The position numbers and the translations under genes were made by a program. From contig NZ_CP130630.1 of assembly GCF_030551255.1 (NCBI RefSeq), positions 6,119,501 through 6,183,500 on the forward strand: a DNA stretch of 64,000 nucleotides, written 5' to 3'. This document shows positions 33,753 to 42,734 of this stretch, piece after piece. Position 1 is the stretch's first letter. Every line of letters begins with the position of its first letter. Under the pieces are notes generated by a model. The model worked only from the letters and a program-made list of their open reading frames with translations. It was not told where the DNA came from and ran no database searches. This DNA comes from Streptomyces sp. NL15-2K. Its GTDB lineage: Bacteria > Actinomycetota > Actinomycetes > Streptomycetales > Streptomycetaceae.

Positions 33753-34019
33753 ATGTCCATGAAACGCACCAACGTCTACGCCGACCCCGAGGACCTGGCC
33801 ATCATCAAGGAGGCCGCCAAGCGTCGAGGTGTGAGCGAGGCCGAGATCATCCGCCAGGGCATCCACCTTGCAGCCATGGCGAACCGGGTGTGGGACGAGC
33901 CGCTGTTCTCACGCACCTTTGAGGGGCCGGGGCGCACGCTGTCCAAGTCGGAGGTCCGCGACACGGTCGCCGAGGCCGTCCGGAGTGAGACCGGCTCGGG
34001 TTCCGGATCCGCCGCGTGA
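33753..34019 (+). CDS. ribbon-helix-helix antitoxin of a VapBC-type pair
   Basis: The likely start is ATG 33753 (MSMKRTN) or 33759, giving 86-88 residues; no clear ribosome binding site is seen for any. The N terminus MKRTNVYADPEDLAIIKEAA followed by KRRGVSEAEIIRQGIHLAA is a ribbon-helix-helix DNA-binding fold. The C-terminal part (WDEPLFSRTFEGPGRTLSKS) would wrap the toxin. The toxin gene overlaps by 4 bp. GGTACATG is repeated at 33730 and 33748, a possible autoregulatory site overlapping the start. Confidence 0.82.
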   Translation: MSMKRTNVYADPEDLAIIKEAAKRRGVSEAEIIRQGIHLAAMANRVWDEPLFSRTFEGPGRTLSKSEVRDTVAEAVRSETGSGSGSAA

Positions 34020-34459
34020 TCATTGTCATCGCCGATACGTCCGGCTTTCTGGCAGCCCTGGACTCGGCCCATCCGGAACACCGTGCGGCGAACGAGGCCA
34101 TCATGGCGGCGGGCCTGCTGATCATGTCCCCGCTCCTGCTGGCCGAACTGGATCACGTGGCGACGCGTGAGCTCGGCACGGAGGCTGCCCTCAGCGCGGT
34201 CGACGACCTGCGGCGCTGGATGGGACGGGGTCGTGTCGTCATGCCTGAGATCACGGAGGACCACCTGGGCGCCGCCCAGTCTGTCCGCGTCCGCCACCGC
34301 GCGCTGGACCTCGACCTCGCCGACGCGGTGAACGTGGCGCTTGCCGCCGACTACGACACGGATGCGGTTCTCACCCTCGACCGACGAGACTTCCGGGCCG
34401 TACGCCCGTTGGGCCGCCACAAGGCGTTCCGGGTACTCCCCGGCGACCTCCCGCTCTGA
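34016..34459 (+). CDS. PIN-domain toxin of a VapBC-type pair
   Basis: The GTG at 34016 overlaps the antitoxin stop (GTGA), giving 147 residues. The PIN acidic residues are all present: Asp in VIADTSGFLAAL, Glu in LLLAELDHVATRE, Asp in LDLDLADAVNVALA, and the last acidic position in AVLTLDRRDFRAV. PIN toxins are metal-dependent RNases that cut tRNA or rRNA when the antitoxin is lost. The gene is intact. It is tail-to-tail with a second PIN gene on the other strand, 104 bp away. Confidence 0.88.
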   Translation: MIIVIADTSGFLAALDSAHPEHRAANEAIMAAGLLIMSPLLLAELDHVATRELGTEAALSAVDDLRRWMGRGRVVMPEITEDHLGAAQSVRVRHRALDLDLADAVNVALAADYDTDAVLTLDRRDFRAVRPLGRHKAFRVLPGDLPL

Positions 34460-34563
34460 CGCAGGCCCCTCGGCGGTCAAGTGCCCGGTCCCACAAGGGG
34501 CTTGTGCACCGCCCCAAGACCGATGGTCGCGGCTTCCTCGGAACGGCCGACGCTCGCCCTTGG

Positions 34564-34986
34564 TCATTTGCCGGCTTCGGGGCCGTACCACTGGAGTGCC
34601 TGGCCGGTGACGGCGGCGATGCACTCGAAGTCCCGGTCGCGGTGGAGCAGTGTCAGTCCCTGCAACTCGGCCGTGGCGGCCACTACGAGGTCGACGGCTC
34701 CGGCGCTGTGGTGCTGTCCGCGCTGGGTGAGGACCTCCTGGACCTGCCATGCGCGGTCGTAGGCACGGTCGTCGACCGACACCCAGCCGAAGAGCATGCG
34801 CATGTCTTCGATGCCTTGTGCGCGGTCGGCGGCGGAACGCGCGCTGTAGAAGAACTCCAGCTCGGTGATGGGGCAGGTGGCGATGAGCCCGGCGGCTGCC
34901 GCTTGGTCCCATCCGTACTGCTCGGCGTCGCTGCGCAGCATGCGGGCGAGCGCACTGGTGTCGATCAGGTATTGCGCAGCGTTCAC
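34564..34986 (-). CDS. PIN-domain toxin of a second VapBC pair
   Basis: The GTG at 34986 overlaps the antitoxin stop, giving 140 residues. The motifs are YLIDTSALARML, CPITELEFFYSARS, SAGAVDLVVAATAELQ and LLHRDRDFECIA, the four conserved acidic positions of VapC RNases. It differs clearly from the toxin at 34016, so the two modules are not a duplication. The length is normal and the gene intact. Confidence 0.88.
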   Translation of the reverse strand: MNAAQYLIDTSALARMLRSDAEQYGWDQAAAAGLIATCPITELEFFYSARSAADRAQGIEDMRMLFGWVSVDDRAYDRAWQVQEVLTQRGQHHSAGAVDLVVAATAELQGLTLLHRDRDFECIAAVTGQALQWYGPEAGK

Positions 34987-35198
34987 CGGCGGTAGTTCCC
35001 CTTGTCCTCGAAAAGATCGAGGTCGAAGGCACCCTCTCCTGCCGACGCCCGCAGGCGGGTGAGCGCCAGGGCTCGCCGCCGGTTCTCCAGCACCTCGCGC
35101 AGCGCGGTGTTCACCGTCTCCTTCTTGGTGCTGGTCCCAAGGGCCTTGGCCACGTCCGCGACCAGCTGATCGTCGAGGTCGATCACGGTTCGGCTCAT
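34983..35198 (-). CDS. VapB-type antitoxin
   Basis: The ATG at 35198 is chosen because GGAGGTG lies 7 bp upstream; 71 residues result. The N terminus MSRTVIDLDDQLVADVAKAL and TSTKKETVNTALREVLENRR are the typical VapB ribbon-helix-helix. The end FDLDLFEDKGNYRR is the toxin-binding tail. It overlaps the toxin start by 4 bp. Expression is probably controlled from the AT-rich site at 35216-35243. Confidence 0.85.
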   Translation of the reverse strand: MSRTVIDLDDQLVADVAKALGTSTKKETVNTALREVLENRRRALALTRLRASAGEGAFDLDLFEDKGNYRR

Positions 35199-35215
35199 CG
35201 ACTGCACCTCCATGG

Positions 35216-35243
35216 ATATCAACACTGCCATCAATTATATCTG
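35216..35243 (-). promoter_or_regulatory. VapB promoter with TATAAT box and imperfect palindrome
   Basis: On the minus strand the -10-like hexamer TATAAT is visible in a short AT-rich island. GATATCAA and TTATATC flank a spacer, forming an imperfect palindrome suited to VapB/VapBC binding. Its AT content stands out from the surroundings. Confidence 0.55.
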
Positions 35244-35486
35244 CACCCATGCATGAGGGGAGTCGCCATGCGGCCCGCGGGTGCTCCGCACGCGGCGGTC
35301 AAGGGCATGGGCAGCAGCCGCGGCAACGTCGAGTCCGGCTTCATCCGCAGTGTCGACGACGCCGCGCGCCGGTTCTACGCCACGGTGGTGGCTCAGAGCA
35401 GTGCGGCGACCGAACGCGACGCCTTCACCGCCGTGTTGTGCGTGGTGTCGCTCGCCGTGGGGGCGCGGCCGGGACCGCAGGAAGCC
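35244..35486 (+). other. 243-bp stretch with an unrecognised open frame
   Basis: A frame at 35253 encodes GFIRSVDDAARRFYATVVAQ and similar sequence of natural composition, but no family, start signal or full length. It is followed by a tnpB 3' remnant. I take it as a fragment of a lost gene. Confidence 0.35.
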
Positions 35487-35690
35487 AGCTCGTAAGGCTG
35501 CCTGGTTCGCGTGCCGGAACGGCTCCCGCAACATCCAGGCCCGTGCCTGGGAGTTGTGGCGAAGCGGGGCCGAGTCAACGGCCCCTGCCCCACCCCCGCG
35601 TCAGCGGAGTGGGGCTGGACGCAAACGCAGCATCACCGCCAGTGATGCCCGTTGTGCAAGCCCGGGACTTCAGTCCCGGGTCGTTGACTA
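35487..35690 (+). mobile_element. 3' remnant of a tnpB element with right end and omega-RNA-like hairpin
   Basis: The plus frame reads KAAWFACRNGSRNIQARAWE, LWRSGAESTAPAP and GRKRSITASDARCASPGLQS. This is the familiar C terminus of Streptomyces IS1341-type TnpB with only one of the zinc-ribbon Cys left. The DNA ends in a strong hairpin (GCCCGGGACTTCAGTCCCGGG) and GTTGAC, the usual right end of this element type. The rest of the tnpB gene is absent. The last base of the element overlaps the stop codon of the LacI-type gene at 35688. Confidence 0.7.
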
Positions 35691-36596
35691 CCAGGCGTCC
35701 GGTGTCGAGAGGCAGGGGCCGGTGCTGGAGCGGATGGTGATCAGCGGTCTCAGCAGAACGTTCCGGGGAGGTGCGCCGGGGGATTTCAGCCGCTCCATCA
35801 ACAGCTCGACGGCGATCCGGCTGATCTCGTCGACCGGTTCCTCGGCCGCCGTGAGCGGCGGGATCACGGTATCCGTAAGGGCGGGACCGGCCGTCAGGCC
35901 GACGACCGAGAAGTCGCGCGGTACGACCCGCCCGGCGCGCGTCAGGCCGCGGTACAGACCGGCTACGGATGCCTCGCTCAGGGTGGCCACCGCTGTGGTG
36001 TCCGGGTCGTCCCGCAGAATCTTCGCCAGGCACGCCTCGCCGGCGGCCGTGTCGTCGCCGCAGAAGTACGCGCGCCCGGTAAGCCCCAGCTCCTCGATGC
36101 CCTGGTTGAACCCCTCGAGTCCGCGGTGCGCCGATTCGTATCCGGACCGGAAGAACTGCTCCGACCGGTTGACGAACGAGATGGTGGTGTGACCGAGGTC
36201 GGCCAGGTGCCGCACGCAGTTGCGTCCGAGCGCCACGAAGTCCAGGTCCACCCACCAGGCGTCCTCGATGCCCGGCCGTCCGATCGTGACGAAGGGGTAA
36301 CCCAGCTCGGTGAGGTGGTCGACCCGCGAGTCCTCCAGCTTGATCTCCATCAGGATGACGCCGTCCACCCGGCCTCCCGCCAGCAGCCGCTGGAACGGCG
36401 GGTCGTCCACCTCCCTGCCGGTGGTGAGCAGCACGTCGTAGTCGTATGTCTGGGCCGCCTCGGCCACCCGGCCGACGAAGTCCAGCTGCATCCCCGTGTA
36501 GCGGTGGTCGGCGGGCGGGAAGACCATCCCGAGCGCGCGTGTCTGGTCGACGGTCGGCACGGGGGTCGTACCGGCGCCGGCGTCCTCCGTGTTCAC
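35688..36596 (-). CDS. LacI-type ligand-binding protein without a DNA-binding domain
   Basis: The GTG at 36596 overlaps the stop of the SpoIIE phosphatase gene (GTGA), so the two are translationally coupled. The 302-residue protein is a periplasmic-binding-protein-fold sensor as in LacI/GalR regulators: LGMVFPPADHRYTGMQLDFV, GGRVDGVILMEIKLEDSRVD, LADLGHTTISFVNRSEQFFR, and VVPRDFSVVGLTAGPAL. The LacI helix-turn-helix and hinge (about 55 residues) are absent and cannot lie upstream, where the phosphatase is encoded. No signal peptide is present, so it is cytoplasmic. A sugar-responsive partner of the phosphatase is the likely role. It is distinct from a secreted ABC binding protein. Confidence 0.8.
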   Translation of the reverse strand: MNTEDAGAGTTPVPTVDQTRALGMVFPPADHRYTGMQLDFVGRVAEAAQTYDYDVLLTTGREVDDPPFQRLLAGGRVDGVILMEIKLEDSRVDHLTELGYPFVTIGRPGIEDAWWVDLDFVALGRNCVRHLADLGHTTISFVNRSEQFFRSGYESAHRGLEGFNQGIEELGLTGRAYFCGDDTAAGEACLAKILRDDPDTTAVATLSEASVAGLYRGLTRAGRVVPRDFSVVGLTAGPALTDTVIPPLTAAEEPVDEISRIAVELLMERLKSPGAPPRNVLLRPLITIRSSTGPCLSTPDAW

Positions 36597-39022
36597 AGGT
36601 CCGCCCACCATGAGTCGTCGGGCAGGGGCTGCTCGGCCCAGATGGTCTTGCCGGTGCCGGTGTGGCGGGTGCCCCAGCCATGGGCGACCTGGGCGACCAG
36701 GAGGAGTCCGCGGCCTCCCTCGTCGAAGGTGCGGGCACGGCGCAGATGGGGAGAGGTACTGCTGCCGTCGGAGACCTCGCAGATCAGGGTGCGGTCGCGG
36801 ATCAGCCGTAGCTGGATGGGAGGCCCGCCGTACCGGATGGCGTTGGTGACGAGTTCACTGACCACCAGCTCGGTGACGAACGAGGCCGTCTCCAGCCCCC
36901 AGGCGGCCAACTGGCGGGTGGCCTGCGCCCGGGCGTCCGCGACGACCTCGGGGTCGACGGGCAGGCCCCAGGTGGCGACCTGGTCGGCGTGGAGGGCGCG
37001 GGTGCGTGCGACCAGCAGGGCGACATCGTCGGAGGGACGCTCGGGCAGCAGGGTGCCGATCAGACGGTCGCAGGTGTCCTCCAAGGAGGGGGAGACAGTG
37101 GCCAGGGAGTCGCGCAACCGGGCGAAGCCCGTGTCGAGATCCCGGCCTGGGGCGTGGATCAGCCCATCGGTGTGCAGCACGATCACACTGCTCTCGGGCA
37201 GCTCCAGCTCCGTGGCCTCGAAGGGCACGCCACCCACGCCCAGCGGGGGCCCGGGGCTCAGACCGATGGTGGCGACCGTGCCGTTGGGGTAGAGGACGCT
37301 GGGCGGGGGATGGCCGGCGCTGGCGAGGACGCAGTGCCGGGACACCGGGTCGTAGACGGCGTACAGGCAGGTGGCGCCGAACTCGCCCGGCAGTCCGGCG
37401 GGGTCCAGCCCGTCGGCGCCGCTGAGATGGGTGACCAGGTCGTCGACGTGGGTGAGGAGCTCGTCGGGCGGCAGGTCGACATCGGCGAGGGTCCGCACGG
37501 CGGTACGCAGCCGCCCCATGGCGGCGGAGGCGTGGACACCGTGTCCGACCACATCGCCGACGACCAGAGCGACCCGGGTCCCGGACAGCGGGATCACGTC
37601 GAACCAGTCGCCGCCCGCTCCGGTCTCGGAACTGGCCGGCAGATAGCGGAAGGCGGCCTCGACCGCGGCCTGCTGGGGCAGCTCCTGCGGAAGCAGGCTG
37701 CGTTGCAGGGTGAGGGCGGTGGCGCGCTCGCGGGTGTAGCGCCGCGCGTTGTCCATGCTGACGGCGGCCCGGCCGGCCAGTTCCTCGACGAGCAGCAGGT
37801 CGTCCTGCTGGAAGGCCCCCGGGAGGGTCCAGCGCCAGAGTACGGCCACGCCGAGCACGATGCCGCGGGCTCGCAGCGGCACCGCCATGCCCGTGTGGAT
37901 GCCGTCGCGATGGACGCCGACGCTCCTGATCTCGTCGCCCTCGATCCACCTGACGAAATCGGGGTCGTCCAATCCGCTCAGCAGGGGGCGTCCGGCGGCG
38001 AGGCAGCGGGCCGGGGGAGAGAACGGCGGGTAGGCGACGACCGCGCCCAGCTCGACGGCGAGCTGGGGGACGCCCTCGACGGCGGACCGGTACGCGGCCC
38101 TGCGCAGCAGCACGGGTTCACCCGTCTCCCGCACCTTCGGCTCCTCTCCCGCCAGGACCGAGCCGAAGAGGTCCACGGTGACGAAGTCGGCGAGCCGTGG
38201 CACCAGCAGCTCGGCCAGCTCCCCGGCCGTGCGCCCCACATCCAGGGTGGCGCCGATCCGTGCGCCGGCCTCGTTCAGCAGGGCCAGCCGCTGGTGGGCC
38301 CCGTGCTGCGCGCTGTTGTCGAACGCGGCGGTGCCGACTCCGCGGACCCGGCCGAAGGGATCCTTGACCGGCCACATCTCGATGCTCCAGGCACGGTCAC
38401 CGACGTAGTCCTCGTAGTGCGCCGGTGACCCGGTCTCGGCGACCCGCCGCAGCTGCTTCTGCCAGGCCCCGTCGGCGCCGTCCGGAAGGACGTCCGCGTA
38501 CGACCGTCCGCGCAGTTGCGCCGCCGCGGTGCCCACCATGTCGCCGACGAGGCTGTTGGCCTGTTGGCACCGCAGCTCCGCGTCGAACATGGCGAGGGCG
38601 ACCGACGCCTGGGCGAAGGGCTGCTCCCACATCGCCCGGTCGGACCCGCTCTCGGTCCCGCTCCCGGACGGGTGCGGGGAGACGGTCACGACGGACCACT
38701 CGTGGCCCTTGCCCTGGCCGTCCAGTGACGGACAGACGCGCATGCCGACATCGAGCCGGTGACCGTCCCGATGGCGTACGGTCACGGACCCGCTCCATGC
38801 CTCACCCGTGGCCAGGGCGTTCCAGGCCGCATGGGAGGCGTCCACGGCGAGCAGCTCGGCAGCTGCGCGGCCCACCACCTCCGGGGAGTGGCCGAGCAGG
38901 CGTTGGGCGTCATCGCTCCAGCGCAGCACCGTGCCCCGCGCGCCGACGACGAGGGTGGCCAGGTCGGCTGCAGACCATGGGGCAGCAGGGCTCTCGCCTG
39001 CAGCGCTGCCACGCTGTGCCAT
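36593..39022 (-). CDS. PAS-PAS-GAF-SpoIIE phosphatase-HATPase signalling protein
   Basis: This is an 809-residue cytoplasmic protein. Two PAS domains (about 15-110 and 130-235; AQRLLGHSPEVVGRAAAEL, YEDYVGDRAWSIEMWPVKD) are followed by a GAF domain (about 250-420). The PP2C/SpoIIE phosphatase domain comes next (about 440-655; GAGGDWFDVIPL near 471, VGDVVGHGVHASAAMGRLRT, VIVLHTDGLI, PSDDVALLVART). The last part is an RsbW-like HATPase (ELVVSELVTNAIRYGG near 725, GGRGLLLVAQVAHGWG). Such proteins set the state of anti-anti-sigma factors. Its stop overlaps the start of the LacI-type sensor gene, and it is divergent from the GH127/ABC sugar operon. Confidence 0.9.
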   Translation of the reverse strand: MAQRGSAAGESPAAPWSAADLATLVVGARGTVLRWSDDAQRLLGHSPEVVGRAAAELLAVDASHAAWNALATGEAWSGSVTVRHRDGHRLDVGMRVCPSLDGQGKGHEWSVVTVSPHPSGSGTESGSDRAMWEQPFAQASVALAMFDAELRCQQANSLVGDMVGTAAAQLRGRSYADVLPDGADGAWQKQLRRVAETGSPAHYEDYVGDRAWSIEMWPVKDPFGRVRGVGTAAFDNSAQHGAHQRLALLNEAGARIGATLDVGRTAGELAELLVPRLADFVTVDLFGSVLAGEEPKVRETGEPVLLRRAAYRSAVEGVPQLAVELGAVVAYPPFSPPARCLAAGRPLLSGLDDPDFVRWIEGDEIRSVGVHRDGIHTGMAVPLRARGIVLGVAVLWRWTLPGAFQQDDLLLVEELAGRAAVSMDNARRYTRERATALTLQRSLLPQELPQQAAVEAAFRYLPASSETGAGGDWFDVIPLSGTRVALVVGDVVGHGVHASAAMGRLRTAVRTLADVDLPPDELLTHVDDLVTHLSGADGLDPAGLPGEFGATCLYAVYDPVSRHCVLASAGHPPPSVLYPNGTVATIGLSPGPPLGVGGVPFEATELELPESSVIVLHTDGLIHAPGRDLDTGFARLRDSLATVSPSLEDTCDRLIGTLLPERPSDDVALLVARTRALHADQVATWGLPVDPEVVADARAQATRQLAAWGLETASFVTELVVSELVTNAIRYGGPPIQLRLIRDRTLICEVSDGSSTSPHLRRARTFDEGGRGLLLVAQVAHGWGTRHTGTGKTIWAEQPLPDDSWWADL

Positions 39023-39365
39023 GGTCGCTCACCCCGCAGCCGTCACTCACCTTGGCGCTTACCATTCTGGTACATATCAGACATACCAATGAAACATTAT
39101 TCGCGGCACCTGTGCTGTCGGGCCCCGGGTCCGGGGCCGCTGCCTTGCGGACCATGCCCGGTCGCGGGCTGCCGGGCGGGGCTCCGGCGCGGATGACGGC
39201 CGCGGCCCGGGCGCCGAGGGTTCGGCCGACGCGGTCCCGCGTCCGCCGAGGGTTCGGCCGACGCGGTCCCGCGTTCGGACGCGGCGCGGCGGCGCGATGC
39301 GCGCCTCGGGTCCTGGGTCCTTATAGTTCGCATATGGGATATACCCCCCAAAGGGAAGTGCACCC
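39023..39365. other. 343-bp divergent control region of the GH127 locus
   Basis: No gene is seen. An AT-rich patch at 39060-39110 (GGTACATATCAGACATACC) lies close to the phosphatase start, and a second one at 39322-39345 (TTATAGTTCGCATATGGG) lies upstream of the GH127 gene. Both are probable promoters. A 29-bp direct repeat occupies 39214-39274. Confidence 0.5.
39214..39274. repeat. 29-bp direct repeat upstream of the GH127 gene
   Basis: CCGAGGGTTCGGCCGACGCG followed by GTCCCGCGT occurs at 39214 and again at 39246, 32 bp apart and identical over about 29 bases. It could be slippage or regulatory. Confidence 0.75.
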
Positions 39366-41402
39366 ATGGCCCCTTCTCACTCCGCCCCACCGACCGTACG
39401 GACCCGGCCGCCGGGCCCTGTCCGACCCAGCGACCGGGCCCGGGTCGCGCTCCGGCCGGCCGAGGCCGCCCGGATCACCGGAGGTTTCTGGCACGAGCGT
39501 CGACGTGTCAACGCCGAGGTGAGCATCCCCCAGGGGCCCGCCCTGCTGGAATCGGCCGGCAATCTGCACAATCTGAGGCTGGCCGCCGGGACCGCGGACG
39601 GCGTGTACCGGGGCGGGCTGCCCTTTCTGGACAGCGATGTGACCAAATGGCTGGAGGCGGCCTCCTGGCAGCTCGCGGACCCCGACACACCGGATCGGTC
39701 CACGCTGGCCGGGGCCGTGGACATGATGATCCGTCTGCTCGCCGAGGCCCAGCAGGACAACGGCTATCTGCAGACCTGGTACCAGGTGGCCGAGTCCGGT
39801 CCGCGTTTCGCCGAGTTGCTCTGGGGCCACGAGCTGTACTGCGCCGGCCATCTCATCCAGGCCGCCGTCGCCCATCACCGCAGCACCGGACAGCAGGCCC
39901 TGCTCACCGTCGCCCGCCGATTCGCCGACCACATCGACGACACCTTCGGCCCCGGCAAGCCGGTCGACGGCATCTGCGGGCATCCCGAGATCGAGACCGC
40001 CCTCGCGGAGCTCTACCGCGAGACCGGTGAGCGCCGCTACCTGGACCTCGCCGGATACTTCATCGACCGGCGTGGCCACGGCCTGCTGGCCGAGGACGAC
40101 CCCCGCGGCCTCGCCCCCGGCCCCGACTACTGCCAGGACCACGTCCCCGTGCGGGAAGCCCGGACAGTGACCGGCCACGCCGTACGCCAGCTGTATCTGC
40201 TGGCCGGGGCCACCGATGTGGCGGCCGAGACCGGCGAGCCGGAACTGCGCGCGGCGGTGGAGCGGGTGTGGGAGGCGATGACCACCACCAAGACGTATCT
40301 CACCGGGGGTGTGGGAGCCCACCACAGGTGGGAGGAGTTCGGCGACCCCTATGAACTGCCCAACGAGCACGCGTACTGCGAGACCTGCGCGGCCATCGGC
40401 TCGATCCAGTGGAGCTGGCGGATGGCGCTGCTCACCGGTCAGGCTCGTTACTCGGACCTGATCGAGCGCACCCTCTACAACGGTTTTCTCGCCGGAGTCT
40501 CCCTGGACGGCCGAAGCTGGCTCTACGTCAACCCACTCCAGGTGCGCGACGGCCACGAGTACCACGGCGGGGACCAGGGAGCCCGCCGAGCACCCTGGTT
40601 CACCTGCGCCTGCTGTCCGCCGAACGTCATGCGGCTGCTCGCCGGCCTGCCCCACTATGTGGCCAGCACCGATGCGGGCGGCCTGCAGCTGCACCAGTAC
40701 GCCGACGGAGCGTACGGCGGGTCCGTCGCCGGCGGGCGCGTCGCGGTCCGGGTGGACACCGAGTATCCCTGGCAGGGCCGGACCACGGTGACCGTCGACG
40801 AGGCGGGGCCCAGGGAGTGGACCCTCTCGCTGCGCGTGCCGCAGTGGTGCCGGGACTACACGGTCACGCCCACCCCCGGGGACACCGGGCGCGCCGAGGG
40901 GGGCGGACAGCCGGAGTGGCAGGACGGCTGGCTGCGGATCCACCGTGCCTGGCGGCCCGGCGACACGGTCGTCCTGGAACTCGGCATACGGCCGCGGCTC
41001 ACAGCGGCCCACAGCAGAGTCGACGCGGTCCGCGGCTGTGTGGCCCTCGAACGCGGACCGCTCGTCTACTGCCTGGAGCAAACCGATCAGCCGGGCACCC
41101 CGCGTCTCGACGACATCCTGCTCGACACCACCGCCGCGCTGACCGTCAGACACCGCCCCGATCTGCTGGGCGGCGTCACCACCCTGGTCGGCTCCGGCCT
41201 GCTGCGCCGGCCCAGGCCCGCGAGGGGCGACTGGTGGCCGTACCGCACGGTCCATGGCAATGCGCGAGATGCCGACCGAACCCCGCGCGACATGGGGGAC
41301 CGCGAGGAGGAAGCCGTCCCCGTCGAACTGACCGCCATCCCTTACTACGCCTGGGCCAACCGCGAGCAGGGCAGCATGCGCGTCTGGCTGCCCAGCTGCT
41401 GA
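39366..41402 (+). CDS. GH127-family beta-L-arabinofuranosidase
   Basis: The ATG at 39366 follows AAAGGGAAG and gives 678 residues. The barrel carries LWGHELYCAGHLIQAAVAHH and the catalytic pair of the family: Glu339 in HAYCETCAAIGSIQWSWRM, and a Cys cluster in FTCACCPPNVMRLLAG (Cys414, 416 and 417), where a Zn-bound Cys is the nucleophile. The C-terminal beta domains have LSLRVPQWCRDYTVTP and CVALERGPLVYCLEQTDQP. No signal peptide, so it acts in the cytoplasm on imported beta-L-arabinofuranosyl oligosaccharides. It is the first gene of an operon with a CUT1 sugar transporter. Confidence 0.9.
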   Translation: MAPSHSAPPTVRTRPPGPVRPSDRARVALRPAEAARITGGFWHERRRVNAEVSIPQGPALLESAGNLHNLRLAAGTADGVYRGGLPFLDSDVTKWLEAASWQLADPDTPDRSTLAGAVDMMIRLLAEAQQDNGYLQTWYQVAESGPRFAELLWGHELYCAGHLIQAAVAHHRSTGQQALLTVARRFADHIDDTFGPGKPVDGICGHPEIETALAELYRETGERRYLDLAGYFIDRRGHGLLAEDDPRGLAPGPDYCQDHVPVREARTVTGHAVRQLYLLAGATDVAAETGEPELRAAVERVWEAMTTTKTYLTGGVGAHHRWEEFGDPYELPNEHAYCETCAAIGSIQWSWRMALLTGQARYSDLIERTLYNGFLAGVSLDGRSWLYVNPLQVRDGHEYHGGDQGARRAPWFTCACCPPNVMRLLAGLPHYVASTDAGGLQLHQYADGAYGGSVAGGRVAVRVDTEYPWQGRTTVTVDEAGPREWTLSLRVPQWCRDYTVTPTPGDTGRAEGGGQPEWQDGWLRIHRAWRPGDTVVLELGIRPRLTAAHSRVDAVRGCVALERGPLVYCLEQTDQPGTPRLDDILLDTTAALTVRHRPDLLGGVTTLVGSGLLRRPRPARGDWWPYRTVHGNARDADRTPRDMGDREEEAVPVELTAIPYYAWANREQGSMRVWLPSC

Positions 41403-41438
41403 ATCCCCGCCGCCACGTCGTCTCCTTGGACGGAAGTC

Positions 41439-42734
41439 ATGAGAAACAGAGCAACGACAGCGAGTGCGCTCCTGATGTCCGCGGCCCTACTGGTCGCAGG
41501 GTGCGGCGTCTCGGGTTCGTCCGCCTCGGCCTCGGACGGCACCATCAGCCTGTGGACCCGTGACACCCAGAAGGAATTCATCAACCTGGTCGCGGACGCC
41601 TGGAACGACAGCCATGACACCAAGGTGGAGGTGACCGTCGTCCCGGCCGCCAACTTCGTCCAGAAGCTCGCCACCACGGCCGCGACCGGCAACGCACCCG
41701 ATGTCGCCTCCATCGACCTGGTGTATCTGCCGTACTTCGCCTCCACCGGAACGCTGGAGGACATCACGAAGCTGGCGGACGACCTGCCGTACAAGGACGA
41801 CCTGAGCCCGTCCCACCGCGCACTCGCCACTTACAACGAACGCACCTACGCACTGCCCTTCAGCGGTGAGGCGTCGGTGCTCTTCTACAACAAGGACCTG
41901 TTCAAAGCCGCCGGCCTCGACCCGGAGCGGCCCCCGAAGAACTACGCGGAGATCATTTCCGCCGCCAACAAGATCAGCGACCTGGGTCCGGACATCCATG
42001 GATTCGCCATCGCCGGGCAGTGCGGCGGCTGCAATGTCTTCGAGTTCACCCCGCACGTCTGGGCGAGTGGCGGCGAGGTTCTCTCCGACGACGGCTCCGA
42101 GGCCCGGTTCGACTCCCAGGAGGTCACCGATGCCCTGACCTTCTACCGCCGACTGCAGGCCGACGGCACGATGCCACAGCAGTCCCGGACGGACAACGGC
42201 ACCCACCAGCCCGCCGCGTTCCAGAGCGGCACGGTGGGCATGGTGCCGCTCGGCGCCTTCTACGCGCAGGTCCTCAAGAACAACTCGGACCTCGACTTCG
42301 GTGTCGCCCCCCTGCCCGGCAAGGACGGCGGCTGGTCCTCCTTCGCGGGCGGTGACGAGATGGCCGTCATGAAGAACGGCGACAACAAGGAGGGGGCGCG
42401 GGAGTTCGTCACCTGGGCCACCGGTGAACAGGCCCAGACGGTGCTCGCCGAGAACAACATCACCCCGGTGCGCACTGATCTGATCGACGAGATCTACGCC
42501 CCTCGTGACCCCCGCAACAAGCTGTTCAGCCAGGCCCTGGACAAGGGCCGCACGCCGTACAGCACCGTCGAGCACGAACTGTTCAACGACAACAACGGAC
42601 CCTGGGTCCAGATGATCAACAGGGCCGTCTTCGACGGCGACATCGCCGAGGCCCAGAAACAGGGACAGGAGGCAGCCCAGGAGATCATCGACAGAGCGGC
42701 GCGGGGTACGGACTCCCGGGGCCGGAACGGATGA
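41439..42734 (+). CDS. sugar ABC transporter substrate-binding lipoprotein
   Basis: The ATG at 41439 gives 431 residues. The signal peptide ends in the lipobox LLVAGC (Cys near residue 22). The mature part is a CUT1-type binding protein: GTISLWTRDTQKEFINLVAD, PDVASIDLVYLPYFASTGTL, YALPFSGEASVLFYNKDLFK, and GTVGMVPLGAFYAQVLKNNS. It captures a sugar outside the membrane and hands it to the two permeases that follow. GH127 next door suggests arabinose-containing oligosaccharides. The first permease gene overlaps its end by 4 bp. Confidence 0.9.
   Translation: MRNRATTASALLMSAALLVAGCGVSGSSASASDGTISLWTRDTQKEFINLVADAWNDSHDTKVEVTVVPAANFVQKLATTAATGNAPDVASIDLVYLPYFASTGTLEDITKLADDLPYKDDLSPSHRALATYNERTYALPFSGEASVLFYNKDLFKAAGLDPERPPKNYAEIISAANKISDLGPDIHGFAIAGQCGGCNVFEFTPHVWASGGEVLSDDGSEARFDSQEVTDALTFYRRLQADGTMPQQSRTDNGTHQPAAFQSGTVGMVPLGAFYAQVLKNNSDLDFGVAPLPGKDGGWSSFAGGDEMAVMKNGDNKEGAREFVTWATGEQAQTVLAENNITPVRTDLIDEIYAPRDPRNKLFSQALDKGRTPYSTVEHELFNDNNGPWVQMINRAVFDGDIAEAQKQGQEAAQEIIDRAARGTDSRGRNG

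Noticed and set aside
39321..41255. Long minus-strand frame opposite the GH127 gene
   Set aside because: Shadow frame; catalytic Glu and Cys motifs lie on the plus strand.
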